The position numbers and the translations under genes are program-made. Of a stretch of DNA of 6,476 nt, positions 1 to 5,369 are shown one piece after another. Each line of letters starts with the position of its first letter. Positions within the stretch are counted from its first letter, which is position 1. This DNA is from an uncultured Oscillospiraceae bacterium (GTDB lineage Bacteria > Bacillota > Clostridia > Oscillospirales > Oscillospiraceae): contig CAJTQP010000090.1 in the NCBI GenBank assembly GCA_910578575.1, positions 1 to 6,476 on the forward strand. The letters are read 5' to 3'. Under the pieces are notes generated by a model that was given only the letters and a program-made list of their open reading frames with translations, made no database searches and had not been told where the DNA came from.

Positions 1-53
1 GGCTGCGGGGCTCTTTTATTATAACGGAAGCTGATAGGTCCTGTCAATTCCTG
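1..53 (-). repeat. Direct repeat copy A (promoter-bearing)
   Basis: This segment matches 396-448 in the same orientation at about 45 of 53 positions by hand alignment. The shared part contains both promoter hexamers and the start of the GC-rich 5' stem-loop (GGCTGCGGGG on the plus strand). The match begins at the first base of the window, so the repeat probably continues to the left. It suggests a tandem duplication of the small-peptide/antisense locus with a period of about 395 bp, or a promoter cassette copied twice. Confidence 0.85.
18..47 (-). promoter_or_regulatory. Sigma-A promoter, minus strand (copy A)
   Basis: Read on the minus strand, a perfect -35 TTGACA (42-47) is followed after 18 bp by a perfect -10 TATAAT (18-23). 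Transcription would start near position 11 and leave the window at once, so its product is not visible. By analogy with copy B at 413-442, it may drive a second small-peptide mRNA. Confidence 0.75.
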
Positions 54-91
54 TCGCTTTGTCTCAGGCAAAACGAATGCCGCCCCTCCTG

Positions 92-108
92 AAAAACACG
101 GCTTCGTG
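92..108 (-). terminator. Weak candidate terminator for the small-peptide mRNA
   Basis: On the minus strand a 4-bp stem CACG/CGTG (97-100 with 105-108) with a 4-nt loop is followed by five U (92-96). The stem is short, so termination may be poor. If used, the peptide mRNA would run from about 406 to about 92, roughly 315 nt, and would include the whole region complementary to the plus-strand RNA. It abuts the -35 box of the plus-strand promoter. Confidence 0.3.
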
Positions 109-109
109 G

Positions 110-138
110 TTGACAACGCTAAACCGTCTGGGTATAAT
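110..138 (+). promoter_or_regulatory. Perfect-consensus sigma-A promoter for the antisense RNA
   Basis: TTGACA (110-115) and TATAAT (133-138) are both exact consensus hexamers at the optimal 17-bp spacing. The predicted start is near 145. No convincing ORF with a Shine-Dalgarno site follows, but a stem-loop with a short U run lies about 60-90 nt downstream, which points to a short non-coding RNA. A promoter this strong for an RNA this short is typical of antitoxin RNAs. Confidence 0.85.
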
Positions 139-143
139 AGACG

Positions 144-172
144 CAGAAGGGCGCTGTTACGACGGTCAGCTC
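144..172 (+). repeat. Inverted repeat, plus-strand arm
   Basis: CAGAAG, then GGCGCTGTTAC, a 3-nt spacer (GAC) and GGTCAGCTC. The same blocks in the same order occur on the minus strand at 387-355. This arm sits exactly at the predicted 5' end of the plus-strand RNA. Confidence 0.85.
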
Positions 173-236
173 TCACAGTGTTACATGAACCAAATCATGC
201 TGACTGCTCGTGCCACCGGGCAGTCAGCAAGCTTTT
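145..236 (+). ncRNA. Predicted antisense RNA (type I antitoxin-like)
   Basis: The predicted transcript of about 92 nt starts 7 nt after the consensus -10 box and ends at a stem-loop plus UUUU. It runs against the convergent minus-strand mRNA of the 28-codon hydrophobic ORF at 224-310. It is complementary to that ORF's last codons and its 3' untranslated region. Convergent, 3'-overlapping arrangements are known for RatA/TxpA and SR4/BsrG in Bacillus. Its first 28 nt closely match the 5' leader of the peptide mRNA (inverted repeat 144-172 and 355-387). The stretch GTCAGC (165-170) can also pair with GCTGAC (199-204), competing with the 3' hairpin. RNA function is inferred only from layout; no family match is claimed. 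Confidence 0.6.
198..236 (+). terminator. Stem-loop terminator of the antisense RNA
   Basis: Perfect 10-bp arms TGCTGACTGC (198-207) and GCAGTCAGCA (220-229) enclose a 12-nt loop. They are followed on the plus strand by AGC and a run of four U (233-236). The U run is short and slightly offset, so efficiency is uncertain. The stop codon of the minus-strand small ORF (224-226) lies inside the right arm, so the same hairpin forms at the end of that ORF in the opposite RNA. Confidence 0.55.
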
Positions 237-310
237 GTGGTCATAAGTAAGGTCAATACTGCCATGCACGCCAAAACGCGCAGGAGCATCAAGAGCTTCT
301 CTTTCCACAT
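224..310 (-). CDS. Small hydrophobic peptide, candidate type I toxin
   Basis: This 28-codon ORF runs from ATG at 310 to TGA at 224. The peptide begins MWKEKLLMLL, has one arginine (R11), then an uninterrupted hydrophobic stretch (about residues 12-23, VLACMAVLTLLM) and ends TTKAC. This is a short charged N-terminus followed by one potential membrane segment. A Shine-Dalgarno site GGAGGT (319-324) lies 8 nt upstream, ideal spacing, and a consensus promoter lies about 100 bp upstream. An antisense RNA is predicted across its 3' end. Small one-helix peptides opposed by an antisense RNA are the hallmark of type I toxins (Fst, TxpA, BsrG, Hok classes), but I see no match to a named family. It could instead be a regulatory or membrane-associated microprotein. 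Coding status is inferred from signals and composition, not homology. Confidence 0.55.
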   Translation of the reverse strand: MWKEKLLMLLRVLACMAVLTLLMTTKAC

Positions 311-318
311 CCGCCATC

Positions 319-324
319 ACCTCC
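319..324 (-). promoter_or_regulatory. Ribosome binding site choosing the small ORF start
   Basis: GGAGGT on the minus strand, within a GGGGGAGGTG stretch, is 8 nt from the ATG at 310 but only 1 nt from another in-frame-different ATG at 317. The spacing decides for the hydrophobic 28-codon frame. Upstream, CCCC (341-344) could pair with the G run next to this site and partly mask it. Confidence 0.65.
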
Positions 325-354
325 CCCGTTGAAAACTCCTGGGGTACTATCGGT

Positions 355-387
355 GAGCTGACCGCCTATGTAACAGCGCCTCTTCTG
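355..387 (-). repeat. Inverted repeat, minus-strand arm (5' leader of peptide mRNA)
   Basis: On the minus strand this arm reads CAGAAG, one extra A, GGCGCTGTTAC, a 6-nt spacer and GGTCAGCTC, matching 144-172 of the plus strand. It lies between the 5' stem-loop and the ribosome binding site of the small ORF. If the mRNA extends through 144, its 5' leader can form about 26 base pairs with its own 3' region. Confidence 0.85.
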
Positions 388-388
388 T

Positions 389-405
389 CCCCGCCGGCTG
401 CGGGG
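389..405 (-). other. 5'-terminal stem-loop of the peptide mRNA
   Basis: CCCCGC (405-400 read on the minus strand) pairs perfectly with GCGGGG (394-389) around a 5-nt loop. It begins at the predicted transcription start (about 406). A stable hairpin at the extreme 5' end is a known way for type I toxin mRNAs such as fst RNA I to gain stability. Direct repeat copy A retains the loop and one arm at the left edge of the window. Confidence 0.6.
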
Positions 406-448
406 CAGTTTTATTATAACGAAAGCTGACAGGGTTTGTCAATTCTTG
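396..448 (-). repeat. Direct repeat copy B (promoter-bearing)
   Basis: About 85% identical by hand alignment to positions 1-53, in the same orientation. Both promoter hexamers and the 18-bp spacer length are conserved, while the changes fall mainly in the spacer and just after the -10 box. Homology stops upstream, where copy B meets the rpmB terminator. Confidence 0.85.
413..442 (-). promoter_or_regulatory. Perfect-consensus sigma-A promoter of the small-peptide mRNA
   Basis: On the minus strand TTGACA (437-442) and TATAAT (413-418) are exact consensus hexamers separated by 18 bp. The predicted start is near 406, immediately ahead of a GC-rich stem-loop. The promoter lies just downstream of the rpmB bidirectional terminator, so this locus is insulated from the ribosomal-protein transcript. 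Confidence 0.85.
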
Positions 449-458
449 GTGTAAATGC

Positions 459-501
459 AAAAAAACAGACGCCTCCGATTTTTCGGAAGCGTCTCTTTTT
501 T
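459..501. terminator. Bidirectional intrinsic terminator
   Basis: A 12-bp stem with one mismatch (467-478 with 483-494) closes on a TTTT loop. It is flanked by seven A on the left (459-465, a U7 run for minus-strand transcripts) and six T on the right (496-501, a U6 run for plus-strand transcripts). It therefore ends rpmB transcription on the minus strand and would also stop plus-strand transcription coming from the small-RNA locus. Confidence 0.9.
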
Positions 502-557
502 CATCAAGCCTCGCAGAGCTCGTGCCCGCAGGGCGCGCACAGTCAGGCCACAGCCCC

Positions 558-584
558 CGGCAAAAAGGCAATGCCTTTTTGCCG
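558..584. repeat. Perfect 13-bp palindrome after rpmB
   Basis: CGGCAAAAAGGCA (558-570), one base, then the exact reverse complement TGCCTTTTTGCCG (572-584). It starts 2 nt after the rpmB stop codon. The T run is inside the stem, so it is not a classic terminator; it may be a 3'-stabilising hairpin or part of a dispersed repeat. The rest of the gap (502-557) is GC-rich, includes a small GCCC/GGGC hairpin (524-534), and shows no credible gene. Confidence 0.75.
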
Positions 585-586
585 CA

Positions 587-775
587 TTACACTGCGCGGG
601 TGACTTTGCCCGAACGGAGGCAATGGGTGCACACGTAGACGTGCTTGGGCGTACCGTTGACGATCGCCTTGACCCGCTTGACGTTGGGCTTCCAAGGACG
701 ATTGGAGCGGCGGTGGGAGTGGGACACCTGAATGCCGAACACGACGCCCTTGTCGCAGAATTCACACTTAGCCAT
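587..775 (-). CDS. rpmB: Large ribosomal subunit protein bL28
   Basis: A 62-residue protein starting MAKCEFCDKG, with the family's NRPWKPNV segment (25-32) and basic C-terminus, a normal length for bL28. It is a structural protein of the 50S subunit. Two CxxC pairs (C4/C7 and C49/C52) make it the zinc-binding C+ type. The ATG at 775 is preceded by GAGGAGGT with good spacing, and no upstream extension is needed. It has its own promoter (863-891), a leader of about 80 nt and a bidirectional terminator downstream, so it can be a single-gene transcript. gpsA lies upstream on the same strand with no clear terminator between them, so read-through from gpsA is possible. Identification rests on recognisable whole-length similarity. 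Confidence 0.97.
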   Translation of the reverse strand: MAKCEFCDKGVVFGIQVSHSHRRSNRPWKPNVKRVKAIVNGTPKHVYVCTHCLRSGKVTRAV

Positions 776-862
776 TCGCTTGACCTCCTCGCTGATTTAT
801 TCTTGGGGCACAGCCGCTGAAAGCAGGGGAGGCCCACCCGTGGTTAAAAAGTATCGGTTAGT

Positions 863-891
863 ATAATACCAGAACCGGGGGGAAAATGCAA
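863..891 (-). promoter_or_regulatory. Extended -10 promoter of rpmB
   Basis: On the minus strand TTGCAT (886-891), a 17-bp spacer and TATTAT (863-868), with TGG directly before the -10 box (extended -10). The -35 is weak, which the TGn motif would offset. The predicted start near 856 leaves a leader of about 80 nt before the rpmB start codon; no obvious conserved regulatory structure was recognised in it. Confidence 0.65.
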
Positions 892-935
892 GTCCTATTT
901 TGCGGATTTCTGAGAAAGTTGGAGATTTCCCGTCA

Positions 936-1937
936 TTACGCCCAAGTCTCCTCGCTCTCATGGCGCTTTTCCCGGCGCATGAGCTCTTGGAGCACGGTCT
1001 GGGGCTTTTTCCCGTGGTAGAGCACCTCATAGGCCGCCTGGGTGATGGGCATTTCCACCCCCACCCGCGCTGCCAGCTCACAGGCGGAGGCCACGGCATA
1101 GTAGCCCTCCACCACCGCGCCGATGCGCCCGATGGCCTCCTGGACCTCCACCCCCTGGCCGATAAGGATGCCCGCCCGGTAGTTGCGGGAGTTCATGGAG
1201 GTACAGGTGACGATCAGGTCCCCCATCCCTGCCAGCCCCGCCAGGGTATCCCGCCGGGCCCCCAGGGCCACCGCCAGGCGGGCAGTCTCCGCCAGGCCGC
1301 GGGTCATGAGCATGGCGCGGGTGTTGTCCCCCAGGCCCATGCCTGTGCAGCAGCCGGCGCACAGGGCCATGACGTTTTTCAGGGCCGCCCCCAACTCTAC
1401 CCCTACGGTATCGCAGGCGCTGTAGACCCGGAAGCGGTCGTTGATGAACAGGTCCTGGACCTTCTCCGCCGCCGCCCGATCCTCGCAGGCGGAGACCACG
1501 GCGGTGGGGACCCGTCTGGCCACCTCCTCCGCGTGGGAGGGGCCGGAGAGGGCCACCACGGGGCATACGTCCCCGGTGACCTCCCGGATCACTTGGGTCA
1601 TACGCAGGGAGGTCCCCTTCTCAATGCCCTTGGATACGGAGATGAGTACCATATCCGGGCGCAGGTGGGGCTTGATCTCCGCCGCTGTGGTGCGCAGGGC
1701 GAAGGAGGGGGTGGCCAACACCACCGCGTCGCACCCTGCCACGCAGGCCAGATCAAAGCTCAGATTCAGTTCCTTAGGTAGGGGCACCCCAGGCAGGAGG
1801 GGATTCTCCCCGGCTTCCGCCAGGTGCCTGGACTCCTCCTCCAAGTAGGACCAGAGGGTCACCTGGTTCCCGTTTTCCACCAGCAGCAAGGCCAGGGCCG
1901 TTCCCCAGCCGCCGCTGCCCAACACAGCGATCTTCAT
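936..1937 (-). CDS. gpsA: Glycerol-3-phosphate dehydrogenase [NAD(P)+]
   Basis: A cytoplasmic enzyme that reduces dihydroxyacetone phosphate to sn-glycerol-3-phosphate, the backbone for phospholipids. The 333 residues match the usual family length. The N-terminus MKIAVLGSGGWGTA carries the Rossmann GxGxxG (7-12). SGPSHAEEV (131-139) and GAALKNV (183-189, with the conserved catalytic lysine K187) are family signatures. NTR (205-207), GMGD (237-240) and RN (251-252) fit the substrate-binding C-terminal domain. Its ATG overlaps the plsY stop as ATGA (4 nt), so the two are translationally coupled; the upstream site GAAGG is weak, which fits coupling. PlsY uses its product, so the pair supplies consecutive steps of phosphatidic acid synthesis. 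The gene ends with TAA and no obvious terminator before the rpmB promoter. Confidence 0.97.
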   Translation of the reverse strand: MKIAVLGSGGWGTALALLLVENGNQVTLWSYLEEESRHLAEAGENPLLPGVPLPKELNLSFDLACVAGCDAVVLATPSFALRTTAAEIKPHLRPDMVLISVSKGIEKGTSLRMTQVIREVTGDVCPVVALSGPSHAEEVARRVPTAVVSACEDRAAAEKVQDLFINDRFRVYSACDTVGVELGAALKNVMALCAGCCTGMGLGDNTRAMLMTRGLAETARLAVALGARRDTLAGLAGMGDLIVTCTSMNSRNYRAGILIGQGVEVQEAIGRIGAVVEGYYAVASACELAARVGVEMPITQAAYEVLYHGKKPQTVLQELMRREKRHESEETWA

Positions 1938-2617
1938 GACTTCGCCTTCTTTCTCAGGGATAGCTTGGGCTCCTCCCCTTTCAGCAGGCGCAGCAGGTTG
2001 GCCCGGTGCTTCCAGTCAATGAGCGCCGCCGCCAGCAGGGCGGGGACGGCGATAGACGGGGTGGGGTGGAAGATGGCAGAACTCACGCCAAAAGCTGTGG
2101 CCGCCAAAATGGAGCCCAGGGACACCCAGCGGGTGAGCAGCACCCCCAGGAAGAAGAAACCCCAGGCAAACAGCGCCACCCGCCAGTCCACCAGCAGGGC
2201 CAAGGTGCCTCCCGCCAGGATGCCCTTGCCCCCCCGGAAGTGGAGAGTGCAGGGAAACACATGGCCTAGGACACAGAAGAAGCCCGCCCAGTACTTGATG
2301 AACAGAGGCGGCTTCTCCCCCATGGGCATGACCACGGTGAAGATGCCCCAGGCAATCACCACGGAGAGCACCATTTTCAGCATATCCGTGGCAATGACCA
2401 TCAGGGTCAGTTTGTTGCCCCCGTATGTCCGCTGGAAGTTGGTGAGGCCGCCGTTGCCGCTGCCGTGGCTGCGCACGTCATCGTGGAGGAACAGTTTTGA
2501 GATCATCACCGCCCCGTTGCAGTTGCCCAGAAAGTAGGCGATCACCGCCGTAAGGGCCAGGGTAAACAGGGCCGTCTCCCGGCTCATGGCATCAAAAATC
2601 ACAGAGATCCCTTCCAT
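1934..2617 (-). CDS. plsY: Acyl-phosphate:glycerol-3-phosphate acyltransferase
   Basis: An integral membrane enzyme that transfers an acyl group from acyl-phosphate to glycerol-3-phosphate to give lysophosphatidic acid. The protein has 227 residues, slightly longer than the usual 190-220. Family motifs are visible: SHGSGNGGLTN (50-60, the phosphate-binding loop, usually GSGNxGxTN), GHVFPCTLHFRGGKG (118-132) and HRANLLRLLKGEE (204-216). Several hydrophobic segments (about 14-34, 70-96, 106-122, 133-180, 185-201) fit a multi-pass protein. ATG at 2617 has AAGGAGGT 8 nt upstream, inside the end of der, with a 4-nt gap between genes. An internal Met at residue 11 could also start, but lacks the good ribosome site. 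The family needs PlsX for acyl-phosphate; plsX is not in the window. Confidence 0.96.
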   Translation of the reverse strand: MEGISVIFDAMSRETALFTLALTAVIAYFLGNCNGAVMISKLFLHDDVRSHGSGNGGLTNFQRTYGGNKLTLMVIATDMLKMVLSVVIAWGIFTVVMPMGEKPPLFIKYWAGFFCVLGHVFPCTLHFRGGKGILAGGTLALLVDWRVALFAWGFFFLGVLLTRWVSLGSILAATAFGVSSAIFHPTPSIAVPALLAAALIDWKHRANLLRLLKGEEPKLSLRKKAKS

Positions 2618-2621
2618 GGGG

Positions 2622-3950
2622 TCAGACCTCCTTCTCGCCCTTTTGCCGGATGGTCAGCCGCAGGGGCGTACCCTCCAGGCCAAAGGTGCTGCGGATTTGA
2701 TTTTCCAGATAGCGCTGGTAAGAAAAGTGGAAGAGCTTGGCGTCGTTGCAGAAGAACACGAAGTGGGGGGGCTTGATCCCCGTCTGGGTCATATAATAGA
2801 TCTTCAGCCGCCGGCCCTTGTCCGTGGGGGGCTGGACCCGCGCGGTGGCGTCCGCCAAAAGGCTGTTGAGCATCCCGGTGGTGATGCGCATGGCCGCCTG
2901 GTCATTGACGTATTGGATCAGCTGGAACAGCCGGGGCACCCGCTGGCCTGTAAGAGCGGAGATGAACAGGATGGGAGCATAAGTCATATAGGCCAGATCC
3001 CGGCGGATCTCCTCCCGCATCCGGTCCATGGTCTTGTCGTCCTTCTCGATGGCGTCCCATTTGTTCACCACGATGATACAGGCCTTACCGGAGTCGTGGG
3101 CCATGCCGGCCACCTTGGTGTCCTGCTCCGTGACCCCCTCGTTGGCGTCGATGAGCACCAGGCACACGTCGCAGCGCTCAATGGCCATGGCCGCCCGGAG
3201 GACGGAGAACTTTTCGATCTGGTCGTTGACCTTGGCCTTTTTCCGCATCCCGGCGGTGTCGATGAAGCGGAACTTCCCCACCTCATTTTCAAAATAACTG
3301 TCCACCGCGTCCCGCGTGGTCCCGGCCACCGGGGAGACAATCACCCGTTCCTCCCCTAAGATCCGGTTGATCAGGGAGGACTTGCCCACGTTGGGCTTGC
3401 CGATCACCGCCACCTTAATGACGTCCGGGTCCTCTTCCTCCTCATCCTCGGCGGGGAAGTACTCGAAGCAGGCGTCCAGCAGATCCCCGGTACCGTGGCC
3501 GTGGACGGCGGAGACGGCGATGGGGTCCCCTAGCCCTAGGTTATAAAACTCATAGATGTCCGGGTTGGTCATGCCCACTTGGTCCATCTTGTTCACCGCC
3601 AGCACGATGGGGCGGCGGGATTTCAAAAGCATATTCGCCACCTCATGGTCCGAGGCGGTGAGCCCGGTTTTCACGTCGCAGAGGAACACGATCACCGTGG
3701 CGTTCTGAATGGCGATCTCCGCCTGCTTGCGCATGAAGGACAGGATCTCCGTGGTGGTCCCCGGCTCGATGCCGCCGGTATCCACCAGGTCGAAGGTCCG
3801 GCCCCGCCACTCGCAGGGGGCGTAAAGCCGGTCCCTGGTAACGCCAGGGGTGTCCTCCACAATGGAGAGCCGCCGGCCCACCAACTTATTAAATAACATG
3901 GATTTGCCCACATTGGGGCGGCCAACGATGGCCACAAGAGGTCTTGCCAT
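2622..3950 (-). CDS. der: Ribosome-assembly GTPase Der (EngA)
   Basis: An essential GTPase with two tandem G domains that acts in late assembly of the 50S subunit. Domain 1 shows GRPNVGKS (10-17), TPGVTRD (34-40), DTGG (57-60) and NKMD (120-123). An acidic linker (about 168-176) follows. Domain 2 shows GKPNVGKS (184-191), TTRD (211-214), DTAG (231-234), NKWD (296-299) and SAL (331-333). The C-terminal part (about 350-442) is the KH-like RNA-binding domain. The 442 residues are typical. In the first P-loop the residue after the Mg-binding serine is Met18, where Thr is common; the Walker A residues themselves are intact. GGAGGT (3957-3962) lies 6 nt before the ATG at 3950. It sits 31 nt after the PDZ/radical SAM gene and 4 nt before plsY, so it is mid-operon. 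Confidence 0.98.
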   Translation of the reverse strand: MARPLVAIVGRPNVGKSMLFNKLVGRRLSIVEDTPGVTRDRLYAPCEWRGRTFDLVDTGGIEPGTTTEILSFMRKQAEIAIQNATVIVFLCDVKTGLTASDHEVANMLLKSRRPIVLAVNKMDQVGMTNPDIYEFYNLGLGDPIAVSAVHGHGTGDLLDACFEYFPAEDEEEEDPDVIKVAVIGKPNVGKSSLINRILGEERVIVSPVAGTTRDAVDSYFENEVGKFRFIDTAGMRKKAKVNDQIEKFSVLRAAMAIERCDVCLVLIDANEGVTEQDTKVAGMAHDSGKACIIVVNKWDAIEKDDKTMDRMREEIRRDLAYMTYAPILFISALTGQRVPRLFQLIQYVNDQAAMRITTGMLNSLLADATARVQPPTDKGRRLKIYYMTQTGIKPPHFVFFCNDAKLFHFSYQRYLENQIRSTFGLEGTPLRLTIRQKGEKEV

Positions 3951-3981
3951 AGTCTCACCTCCAAATCAAATACTCAAACTA

Positions 3982-5289
3982 TCATAGACCAAACATCGCG
4001 TCGAAAAGTTCAAAACCGTCCTGGGGCACGCTACGCACCGGGACCCCCAGGGCTTGGGAGACCTGTTCCAGGCTCACATCGTCCAGGAACACCGTCTCCC
4101 CATGGCGGAGCATGTTTTGGGCAATCAACAGTTCCTCCCCCAGGGGCTTTCCCTGGAGCTGGTCGATGAGGTCCCCCCCGGTGATGAGACCCGCCACGGT
4201 AATGGTCTCCCCGAAAAAGTGGTTGACGATGGGGTATATCTGATACTCCAAATTAGTATGACAGCTTGCCGCGCCCCTGTCAATCATTTCCCGTAGAAAG
4301 GGGGCGGCTGCCACCCCGGTGGCCAGGGAAACGGGCCGGGGGTGGAGCTCCTCCGGGGCGGTGAGGCAGGCGCCCTTCCACTCCGTCTCCAACAGCCGGA
4401 GCATCCCCACGCCGTTTTCCAGCTGGGTGTACTCCTCAAAGTATTCGTCCTCCGGCAGGGGCAGCCCTGCTTGGAGATAAAATTCATCGGAGCACCAGAA
4501 GATACGGCTGCCGTGGGTGTCCAGGCAGCGCTGGGCAAAGCCCTCCACCTGCTCCACCAACTGCCGGGCTTCCGCCTGGGTGTAGGGCCGCAGGGGATGC
4601 AGGCCCGCCCGGTGGCGGGTGAGGCCCACGGGGACCACAGACACGCTTTTCACCTGGGGGTATAGCGCCGCCAAGTCCTCCAAACTCTTTTGGAGCACCG
4701 GGCCGTCGTTGATGCCAGGGCAGGCCACAATCTGACAGTTCATCACGATCCCCGCCTGAGCAAAGGCCCCCATGATCTCCATACACTCCCCCGCCCGCCG
4801 GTTGCCCAACATCAGGCGGCGGACCTCCGGGTCTGTGGCGTGGACGGAGATGTTGATGGGGGAGATGTGCAGGTCACAGATCCGCTGCCGTTCCCGCTTA
4901 CTGAGGTTGGTCATGGTGATATAGTTGCCCATGAGGAAGGAGAGGCGGGCGTCATCGTCCTTGAAGTATAAGGTCTCCCGCATCCCCGGCGGCATCTGGT
5001 CCACGAAGCAGAAAATACACTGGTTGGCGCAGTGGCGCGCCCGGTCCATCAGGTAGGTTTCAAATTCCAGTCCTAAGTCCTCCCCCACGTCCTTTCGCAG
5101 GTGGAGACTCCGGACCTTGTCCCCCGCTTGGAGCTCCAGCTTCAGCTGGGGGTCATAGCCGTAAAACTTATAGTCCAGCACATCCCGGATGGGGTGGCCG
5201 TTGATGGACACCAAGGTCTCCCCCACCTGCACCCCTGCCCGCTGGGCGGGACTGCCGGGGGCCACCTGTTGGATCACCGTTTTCGCCAT
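3982..5289 (-). CDS. PDZ, radical SAM and DUF512 domain protein
   Basis: Predicted iron-sulfur protein of unknown function, probably cytoplasmic (no signal peptide seen). A PDZ-like N-terminus (about 1-65; GSPAQRAGVQVGETLVSINGHP) is followed by a radical SAM cluster motif CxxxCxxC (C87, C91, C94; CANQCIFCFVDQ). The next segment, RETLYFKDDDARLSFLMGNY (104-123), is characteristic of this family. A DUF512 C-terminal region follows (about 220-430; VPVGLTRHR, ATGVAAAPFL, TITVAGLITGGDL). 435 residues is typical. I chose ATG at 5289 over TTG at 5292 because GGAGGT (5298-5303) is 8 nt from ATG and only 5 from TTG. Family members often lie next to der, which suggests a link with ribosome assembly, but no reaction or substrate is established from the sequence. 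A terminator sits 32 bp upstream. Confidence 0.93.
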   Translation of the reverse strand: MAKTVIQQVAPGSPAQRAGVQVGETLVSINGHPIRDVLDYKFYGYDPQLKLELQAGDKVRSLHLRKDVGEDLGLEFETYLMDRARHCANQCIFCFVDQMPPGMRETLYFKDDDARLSFLMGNYITMTNLSKRERQRICDLHISPINISVHATDPEVRRLMLGNRRAGECMEIMGAFAQAGIVMNCQIVACPGINDGPVLQKSLEDLAALYPQVKSVSVVPVGLTRHRAGLHPLRPYTQAEARQLVEQVEGFAQRCLDTHGSRIFWCSDEFYLQAGLPLPEDEYFEEYTQLENGVGMLRLLETEWKGACLTAPEELHPRPVSLATGVAAAPFLREMIDRGAASCHTNLEYQIYPIVNHFFGETITVAGLITGGDLIDQLQGKPLGEELLIAQNMLRHGETVFLDDVSLEQVSQALGVPVRSVPQDGFELFDAMFGL

Positions 5290-5323
5290 CAAAAACCACC
5301 TCCGAATGCCGCTGCATCGTCAT

Positions 5324-5351
5324 AAAAAAAGAAAGAGGGGAAACCCCTCCT
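5324..5351 (-). terminator. Terminator or attenuator after rpmF
   Basis: On the minus strand GAGGGG pairs with CCCCTC around a TTT loop (core 5335-5349). The stem can be lengthened by G-U pairs and is followed by TTTCTTTTTTT. It lies between rpmF and the PDZ/radical SAM gene. Only about 32 bp separate it from the next start codon, and I see no promoter there. The downstream cluster therefore probably depends on read-through, making this a partial terminator, or on a promoter inside rpmF that I could not identify. Confidence 0.8.
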
Positions 5352-5369
5352 CTTTTTTCCTATTGGACA

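Noticed and set aside
198..229. The hairpin at the small ORF's stop as a terminator for the minus-strand mRNA
   Set aside because: On the minus strand the stem is followed by TGATTTGG, without a U run, so it is a poor terminator in that direction.
59..250. 63-codon plus-strand ORF across the left region
   Set aside because: It starts upstream of the plus-strand promoter, has no ribosome site, and its sequence is explained by the promoter, inverted repeat and terminator hairpin it spans.
195..317. 40-codon minus-strand ORF (MADVEREALD...) overlapping the hydrophobic ORF
   Set aside because: Its ATG at 317 is only 1 nt from the Shine-Dalgarno site; the ATG at 310 has ideal spacing. The peptide has no recognisable character.
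1..450. CRISPR array or riboswitch in the gene-poor left region
   Set aside because: Only two copies of a 53-bp promoter repeat far apart and one inverted repeat pair are present; there is no regular repeat-spacer pattern and no large downstream ORF for a riboswitch to control.
439..837. 132-codon minus-strand ORF through rpmB and its terminator
   Set aside because: It covers rpmB in another frame and runs through the palindrome and terminator stem; Arg/Ser-rich and without a ribosome site.
900..1781. 293-codon plus-strand ORF opposite gpsA
   Set aside because: A GC-rich shadow of gpsA: low-complexity, rich in His, Gly and Pro, no ribosome site, and the minus strand holds a complete well-conserved enzyme.
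2586..3359. 257-codon plus-strand ORF opposite der
   Set aside because: Shadow of der produced by codon bias; the antisense strand carries all GTPase motifs.
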